A stretch of DNA of 64,000 bases from Thermoflexus hugenholtzii JAD2 (GTDB taxonomy: Bacteria; Chloroflexota; Anaerolineae; Thermoflexales; Thermoflexaceae). Both the position numbers and the translations under genes were made by a program. Every line of letters starts with the position of its first letter. Position 1 is the first letter of the stretch. The notes under the pieces are model-generated. The model was given only the letters and a program-made list of their open reading frames with translations, was not told the DNA's origin and did not search any database. Location: positions 1-64,000 of the forward strand of contig NZ_FYEK01000071.1 in the NCBI RefSeq assembly GCF_900187885.1, written 5' to 3'. Below, one piece after another: positions 59,351 to 64,000 of this stretch.

Positions 59351-60543
59351 CGGAATACTTCGTCTGCCTCACGCCCGAAAAGCCCCTGCGCACGGGCACG
59401 CTCAAGCCCCGGGGGGATTATCTCGACACGCGGGATTACCTGCCCGGCAGCGTCCTCCGGGGCGCGCTAGCTGAATGGCTCAAGCTAGAGGGGAAAGCAA
59501 GCCAGATCGTCCCGACAGTGCAAAAGGTGCGCTTCGGGAATTTCTTCCCCAGTGTTGCAGAGTCTGTATGGGCTTTGCCCTTCCCGATGACGGCACTGGA
59601 GTGCAAGTTGCATGGAGGATTTCGGCGCATCCCCAGGGGTTCCACAGAAAAACCTGGACACGGTATCCGGGATAGTCTGCTCATCGCCCTGGCGTATGCA
59701 GAGCTGGAACGGCAGGGTGTGCGCTTTCCGGTGCCCATGCTCCTGCGCTGCACCCATGAAAACAAAGGAGAGAAGTGCGGCGGGCGCATGGAACGAGTGA
59801 GCGGTTTCTATGCAGCTCTGCCCGAAGGCTGGAGGGCGATGAAGATCGAAAAGGCACTCCAGACCAAGGTTGCACTGAGCCGCCATCGCCGCGCTGCCCA
59901 AGAAGGGATGCTCTATCGGGTAATCGGAGTGCGACCGAAAGGCACATTCGTCGGGCGGATCTGGGTTGAGGACGAGGCAATCCTCGAGGAGCTCAAGAAA
60001 GCGGTGGAGAGCGTCGGAGTCGGCGCCCTCACGACCCGAGGGTTCGGCGCCGCGCGTCTCAAGGCGGTGGAACCCGGCATAGAGCCTATCGCCGAGCGCC
60101 TGCGCACCTTCAACGAGAAACTGCGCGAAGTGTGGCGAGACCTGGCGGATCTGGCCCAGCAGACCGGGAGCCCAGTGCCCACAGAGCCATCGGGGACCTA
60201 CTTCAGCGTGGACCTGCTCTCGCCCGCTGTCCTCCGGGACCCGCACGGGTTGCCCACGCTGAAGCTCTTTCTAAAGCTCGACGGACAATGGCGGGAGCCG
60301 ATCTTCTGGGCGACGCAGCATACCTTCGTGGGCGGCTTCTCCACAGCCTGGGGACTGCCCAAGCCCACCTACCTGGGCGCGGCGATGGGAAGCGTGTATG
60401 TGTTTCGAACAGAAGCTTCCCAAGAGGAGCTCCTGCCCTTCCTGGAAGACCTAGAAGCCCGGGGCGTTGGGATCCGCACCGACGAAGGACTGGGCGAAAT
60501 TTTGGTGTGCCACCCATTTCATCAGGAGGTAATGCCGGTATGA
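59347..60543 (+). CDS. csx10: Csx10 family RAMP (Cas5-like subunit of type III-D)
   Basis: A 398-residue protein with two RAMP halves. The start is MTEYFVCLTPEKPLRTGTLK, followed by TRDYLPGSVLRGALAEWLKL, typical of Csx10. It has CTHENKGEKCGG, LSRHRRAAQEGMLYRVIGV, and GVGALTTRGFGAARLKA. The second half has FVGGFSTAWGLPKPTYLGAA. Csx10 is the hallmark Cas5-type subunit of subtype III-D and binds the crRNA 5' tag. It overlaps both neighbours by four bases. Confidence 0.85.
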   Translation: MTEYFVCLTPEKPLRTGTLKPRGDYLDTRDYLPGSVLRGALAEWLKLEGKASQIVPTVQKVRFGNFFPSVAESVWALPFPMTALECKLHGGFRRIPRGSTEKPGHGIRDSLLIALAYAELERQGVRFPVPMLLRCTHENKGEKCGGRMERVSGFYAALPEGWRAMKIEKALQTKVALSRHRRAAQEGMLYRVIGVRPKGTFVGRIWVEDEAILEELKKAVESVGVGALTTRGFGAARLKAVEPGIEPIAERLRTFNEKLREVWRDLADLAQQTGSPVPTEPSGTYFSVDLLSPAVLRDPHGLPTLKLFLKLDGQWREPIFWATQHTFVGGFSTAWGLPKPTYLGAAMGSVYVFRTEASQEELLPFLEDLEARGVGIRTDEGLGEILVCHPFHQEVMPV

Positions 60544-61046
60544 TGCCAAATATCAAAACTCTTCAGGTTATTGAGCAACAATGGCTGGATCGCGTGGTAG
60601 AGCTGGCAGAACAAACGATGCGGTCTTCTAAGGTCTATGGAAAGCAGTGTAAGGATAACCACTGGAGCTTGAAAAAAGAATGTCCAGAGTGCCGAGCTAA
60701 AACTTCTGACATACTGCAACGTGCTCAGCTTTCAAATCTTCAGAATTTAGCAAATTCCAGCGATTCAGTTAAAGCGCTGGAGCTATTTATCCGCTATCAA
60801 ATGGGGCGAAAGGAAGGCAAAGGCTGGCGTTACACAGGCAATAGTGATTCCTCGTTTGGATCTAAGGTGATCGAAGACTTTAACCAGTTAGGTAAATGGT
60901 CGGAGCAAATTGCGCGTGACTCCGGCGAAAGTAATCCTAAGTCTGTGCATTTGTGGCTGATTCGGCTGTACTGCGGCTTTTTGAGCCGGTGGTTCGTTGC
61001 TCTGAAGGGTGGTGAAGAAGAAGTAGAGGCCGTCGAGGAGGAGTAA
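60540..61046 (+). CDS. Cas11-like small subunit of type III-D
   Basis: A 168-residue, largely helical protein between csx10 and the next RAMP, where the small subunit (Csm2/Cas11) belongs. It carries YGKQCKDNHWSLKKECPECR (a possible zinc C-x..C-x-x-C) and ends in EEEVEAVEEE. The middle YQMGRKEGKGWRYTGNSD is shared with small-subunit proteins of III-D loci as far as I recall. GC content is the lowest in the window. Start ATG 60540 or 60543 (adjacent), overlapping the csx10 stop. Confidence 0.7.
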   Translation: MMPNIKTLQVIEQQWLDRVVELAEQTMRSSKVYGKQCKDNHWSLKKECPECRAKTSDILQRAQLSNLQNLANSSDSVKALELFIRYQMGRKEGKGWRYTGNSDSSFGSKVIEDFNQLGKWSEQIARDSGESNPKSVHLWLIRLYCGFLSRWFVALKGGEEEVEAVEEE

Positions 61047-61049
61047 ACC

Positions 61050-61946
61050 ATGCACTCGTTCTGGCACTTTGAAAACCGCTGGTTGATTACCGCGACCCTG
61101 CGGATGAAGACCGCCCTTTCTGTGGGCACCCGCGCGTCGCTCATGCCTGCAGGCTCTGACCTTCCTGTTATCAAGACCCCGGAGGGCATCCCCTTCATCC
61201 CAGGCTCCTCGCTCAAGGGTGTTGCACGCGCGTATGTGGAGCGACTCCTACGCACGGTGGACAAGCTCGGGCAGACCCACCAGGATGAAAGACTCTGGGC
61301 ATGTGACCCGCTGGATGAGAGTGAGTGCTGCGTAATCGCGAAATGCTGTGAGCATTGTGAAAACTGTAAGGGGAATTGCTGTCACGATTGCAGCCGGTGC
61401 AAGAACTGTATGGTCAAACGTGCAATGCAGAATAACCGGCTTGACGATGAGAAGCTCACACAGGAGATCTGGCAGCGCTCCTGCACCGCCTGCCGGCTCT
61501 TCGGCTCCCCCTGGCTGGCGTCGCGGATCTCGTTTCAGGATGCCATGCTCTTGAATCGGGAGAGCCTGCTCCGGCTCACCGAAATCCGCGACGGTGTGGG
61601 GATTGACCGCGACCTGGGCTCAGCGAAAAGCGGCATCAAATATGACTTCGAGACTGTGCCTGCGGGAGCGGAGTTCGGCATTACCATCGTGGTAGAAAAC
61701 GCCGACGAATGGGAGGTAGGACTGTTGCTCCTGGCGCTGGAAGCGATGCGAAAGGGCGAACTCCCCGTGGGCGGCAAGACCACACGCGGTCCTGGCTGGG
61801 GAGAAATTGTTGACCTCAAAATCCAGAAGGTGGGCAAGGAAAACCTCCTGGACTACCTCACAGGCATGGGACAACCTGCGGAGATTTTGCATTCGGAGCT
61901 TTTGCAGAGACTCGTAACAGCCTTGCAAGGAGGGAGCCATGCATAA
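61050..61946 (+). CDS. RAMP protein, Cas7-like, with a cysteine-rich insertion
   Basis: A 298-residue Cas7-like RAMP. The first glycine-rich part is GIPFIPGSSLKGVARAYVER. CTACRLFGSPWLASRISFQD is the CxxC-FG motif. GKTTRGPGWGEIVDLKI is the final loop. An insert at about residues 90-125 holds 12 cysteines, among them CCEHCENCKGNCCHDC and CKNC, enough for two or three zinc sites and unusual for Cas7. It probably builds the effector backbone, with Asp residues in the thumb for target RNA cleavage. It overlaps the next RAMP by eight bases. Confidence 0.85.
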   Translation: MHSFWHFENRWLITATLRMKTALSVGTRASLMPAGSDLPVIKTPEGIPFIPGSSLKGVARAYVERLLRTVDKLGQTHQDERLWACDPLDESECCVIAKCCEHCENCKGNCCHDCSRCKNCMVKRAMQNNRLDDEKLTQEIWQRSCTACRLFGSPWLASRISFQDAMLLNRESLLRLTEIRDGVGIDRDLGSAKSGIKYDFETVPAGAEFGITIVVENADEWEVGLLLLALEAMRKGELPVGGKTTRGPGWGEIVDLKIQKVGKENLLDYLTGMGQPAEILHSELLQRLVTALQGGSHA

Positions 61947-62826
61947 GCGCCGCTGGAACGCTCTGAAGCTGGAACTTGTGATCGAGCCCCGAGCCCCGCT
62001 GCTCATCAAATCGGGGCTGACTTCGCCGAACCCTTCTCTTCCTGACATGCAGTTCGTGCGCACGATGACACCCCGGGGCGAGATGGTCTTCATCCCCGGT
62101 TCTTCACTCAAAGGGACGTTTCGGAGCTTTACGGAGAAGGTGCTGCGGACCGTAAAACCTGATGGCGCCTGCGAGCCGTTCCCCTCCAGCCCAAGTTACT
62201 GCGTCACTCGCTACCGGTTAGCAGACGAAGAAGATCCGGCGAAGGTCTATCAAAAGTCCTGCCGCGCCTGCAAGATCTATGGAAACACCCGTCTTAAGGG
62301 TCGGCTCTCCTTCACAGATGCCTTTCCCGAGGGGACGGTCAAGACCGAAACCCGCCACGGCGTGGCGATCTCCCGATTGACGAATGCGGTGGCCGCGGGA
62401 CCCTTCGACATCGAGGTGCTCGTGCAGGGGCGATTCCGGACTGCGCTTGTGCTGGAGAACTTTGAAGCCTGGCAGATGGGGCTCCTGGCGCTGACGCTCC
62501 AGGCAATCAATGACGGGCTGGTGAAGCTGGGCTTCGGCAAGAACCGGGGATTCGGCGAGGTCTCCATGACCGTAGAGCAAGCTGTCGTGGTGCTGGCTAA
62601 AAAGCCAGACCTTCTTCGCAACGCCATTTGGGGCGTAGGAGCCTTTGTGGACGAGGGGGAACGCCAGGCTTACGGGCTTCGGGAGGCAGACCGGCTGGAG
62701 GAGCTGCCCGAGGGGGCGGAGACGGATCTTGCCGTCTTCGTCCAGCGCACCTACGACCGAGAAGCATGGCAGAGGGTGGCTGAGAAGGCGATTGAATCCC
62801 TCACGCAGGTGCTGGAGGCAGCATGA
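61939..62826 (+). CDS. RAMP protein, Cas7/Csm3-like
   Basis: A 295-residue Cas7-like subunit. MVFIPGSSLKGTFRSFTEKV, CRACKIYGNTRLKGRLSF and VKLGFGKNRGFGEVSMT are the standard RAMP landmarks. C-terminal residues after 210 form a separate segment. It belongs to the type III-D backbone. It overlaps its upstream neighbour and ends four bases into the csx19-like gene (ATGA). Confidence 0.85.
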   Translation: MHKRRWNALKLELVIEPRAPLLIKSGLTSPNPSLPDMQFVRTMTPRGEMVFIPGSSLKGTFRSFTEKVLRTVKPDGACEPFPSSPSYCVTRYRLADEEDPAKVYQKSCRACKIYGNTRLKGRLSFTDAFPEGTVKTETRHGVAISRLTNAVAAGPFDIEVLVQGRFRTALVLENFEAWQMGLLALTLQAINDGLVKLGFGKNRGFGEVSMTVEQAVVVLAKKPDLLRNAIWGVGAFVDEGERQAYGLREADRLEELPEGAETDLAVFVQRTYDREAWQRVAEKAIESLTQVLEAA

Positions 62827-63284
62827 TGCGGGGATGGGTCTATTCGGGCGAGCTTGGCACGGACGAGCTCGCGCAGCTCATCGAGCGGCTTCCTAAGCGT
62901 GTGATCCTGAGCTGGGAGCTTGCGCGGCTGGATTTTCCGAAGGGTCTGGAGCTTCGCGATGCCGGGTGCGCATTTAACCGTGAGGCGGAAATCCGCTGGG
63001 AGAAGATCGCCGAAAGGCGCTGTCGGGTTTGGGTCCTGAGCGACAGCGAGCGCAACGACCTGCCCGATACCCTCAAGTCCGTCGATGGCGACTGGGAGAT
63101 CTCGGAATGCGAGACCCGGCTGATCAATCTGGAGGACAAGCGATTTGCGCCACAGTTCGATCTGTACCCAGTGGCAAACAGACCAGAAGCCCAGCTGATG
63201 TGCCGGGTGTTTTATCGGGATAAGATCGCAACCTTTGTGAGCCCGCGGGAGGTGAAGACCGATGCCCAGGAATCCGAATGCTGA
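62823..63284 (+). CDS. csx19: Csx19-like type III-D protein
   Basis: A 153-residue protein. The segment ELRDAGCAFNREAEIRW is the 'ELR-F-N-E-W' pattern I associate with Csx19. A C-terminal beta region follows (LMCRVFYRDKIATFVSPREV). Csx19 is found in type III-D operons with csx10. Its role is unproven and may be structural. It overlaps the RAMP genes on both sides. The alternative is an unnamed small subunit. Confidence 0.6.
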   Translation: MMRGWVYSGELGTDELAQLIERLPKRVILSWELARLDFPKGLELRDAGCAFNREAEIRWEKIAERRCRVWVLSDSERNDLPDTLKSVDGDWEISECETRLINLEDKRFAPQFDLYPVANRPEAQLMCRVFYRDKIATFVSPREVKTDAQESEC

Positions 63285-64000
63285 GCCAAAGCCCTTTGTG
63301 TTGGTAGAGATCCCCAAGGAGGCACCAGACCCCCGACCGGTGGCAACGCACGAGAAGTTCGCGGGGCTTACCGGGCGGCTGGAGATCTCCTTCACGGTGG
63401 TCTCGGAGTATCTCTTCGTGGGCTCCGGTTCCTATGAATTCGACCCAAACCATAGAAATCAGCGCCCCGACGTGTGGTACACCTTCTACCGCCGAAACGG
63501 TCAGCTCTGCGTGCCGGGCACCAGCCTCAAAGGCGCCATCCGAGCGATTGTAGAGGCAATTTCCAACTCATGTGTCTCGCAACGGCATCGTAGGGAAAAC
63601 TTGCGTTCCAGTCATCATCAGCCCTGCCGGTTTCGCGACATTGGAAGCCGGCTCTGTCCCGCTTGTCGCCTTTTCGGGACAACCGGCTACCGAGGGCGCG
63701 TGCATTTCACCGACTTCCTGCCCCAAGGGGAGATAAAACCCGAGATCGTCAAAATCGGCGAGCTCTGGGAACCCAAGCGCTATGATCCGACAAAGCGTCG
63801 CTTCTACGAGCGCAAGACCTTTCAGCCGGTAGGAAGTCTCGCTCCCCAGCAGGGCTTTCGCTTTGTCGAAGCGGTGCAGAAAGATTCGAAGTTTCACGGA
63901 GCCCTCCTGTTTGAGAACCTGAGTGAAGCAGAGTTGGGGCTTCTCCTGCATGCGCTGGGATGGGAGCCCGAAGCGAACGGGTACAGAACGGCTTTTACCC
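63262..64000 (+). CDS. RAMP protein, Cas7/Csm5-like, cut by the window end
   Basis: The frame opens at ATG 63262 (MPRNPNAEPKPFVLVEIPKE) inside the end of csx19. It runs 246 codons to the right edge without a stop. LCVPGTSLKGAIRAIVEAIS is the first glycine-rich part. LCPACRLFGTTGYRGRVHFT is the CxxC-FG motif. The C-terminal loop is not in view. It is a further backbone-type RAMP of the III-D complex, likely full-length beyond 64000. Confidence 0.8.
   Translation, partial: MPRNPNAEPKPFVLVEIPKEAPDPRPVATHEKFAGLTGRLEISFTVVSEYLFVGSGSYEFDPNHRNQRPDVWYTFYRRNGQLCVPGTSLKGAIRAIVEAISNSCVSQRHRRENLRSSHHQPCRFRDIGSRLCPACRLFGTTGYRGRVHFTDFLPQGEIKPEIVKIGELWEPKRYDPTKRRFYERKTFQPVGSLAPQQGFRFVEAVQKDSKFHGALLFENLSEAELGLLLHALGWEPEANGYRTAFT

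Overview
The window reads as one dense, GC-rich (roughly two-thirds G+C by eye) bacterial chromosome segment. Short intergenic gaps, frequent ATGA/GTGA/TTGA stop-start overlaps, good Shine-Dalgarno sites and several GTG/TTG starts are typical of it. A TtuA-type tRNA 2-thiolation enzyme (a thermophile tRNA modification), a membrane-anchored 'baseplate J-like' protein of the kind common in Chloroflexota, and a type III-D CRISPR system suggest a thermophilic Chloroflexota bacterium (Thermoflexus/Anaerolineae-like). That assignment is an inference from gene content.

Layout. 1-5.4 kb: a TnpB-like transposase scrap at the left edge, an SH3 lipoprotein, a DegV/FakB-like and PlsY-like lipid pair, a PEBP protein, then CoaBC and xanthine phosphoribosyltransferase. 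5.6-10.3 kb: FmdB-type zinc-ribbon protein and two large translationally linked membrane proteins. 10.4-14.2 kb: guanylate kinase, RarA, an orphan ParA and a VapBC pair. 14.2-16.4 kb: a three-gene unit of HtrA-like protease, second S1C protease and LuxR regulator with a degenerate receiver. 16.5-22 kb: a small dispersed repeat, two glycosyltransferases, methylmalonyl-CoA epimerase, VanZ and GlmS, the last with a long structured leader. 22.2-24.1 kb: a TOPRIM-like/AAA ATPase gene pair. 24.2-29.4 kb: glycolate oxidase subunits glcD, glcE and glcF, interrupted by a HIT protein and a DUF433/DUF5615 toxin-antitoxin pair whose toxin has an in-frame stop. 29.5-35.4 kb: glycosyltransferases, baseplate-J-like protein, HAD protein and tRNA-Leu(UAG). 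35.7-46.1 kb: a ten-gene plus-strand surface-glycan cluster (aminotransferase, Gfo/Idh dehydrogenase, UDP-GlcNAc 2-epimerase, TPP enzyme, ATP-grasp, GT2, SMR-like, FAD oxidoreductase, polyprenyl-phosphate sugar transferase). 46.5-52.9 kb: TtuA, BtuF-like protein, Nudix, deoxynucleoside kinase, MBL hydrolase and a protein built almost wholly from 34 CxxC knuckles.

The most notable part is 52.9-64.0 kb. A divergent pair encodes a P-loop protein fused to two Csx3-like modules and a NE0113-type CARF protein fused to a helix-turn-helix. They are followed by csx15, cas6, an HD+GGDD cas10, several RAMP genes, csx10, a cas11-like small subunit and a csx19-like gene; the last RAMP runs off the right edge. 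Cas10 looks able to make cyclic oligoadenylate, and three different predicted cOA-binding or cOA-degrading families sit beside it. No CRISPR array, cas1/cas2 or recognisable cOA-activated nuclease is seen inside the window. Base composition drops sharply at the start of cas10, so the locus looks assembled from two parts.
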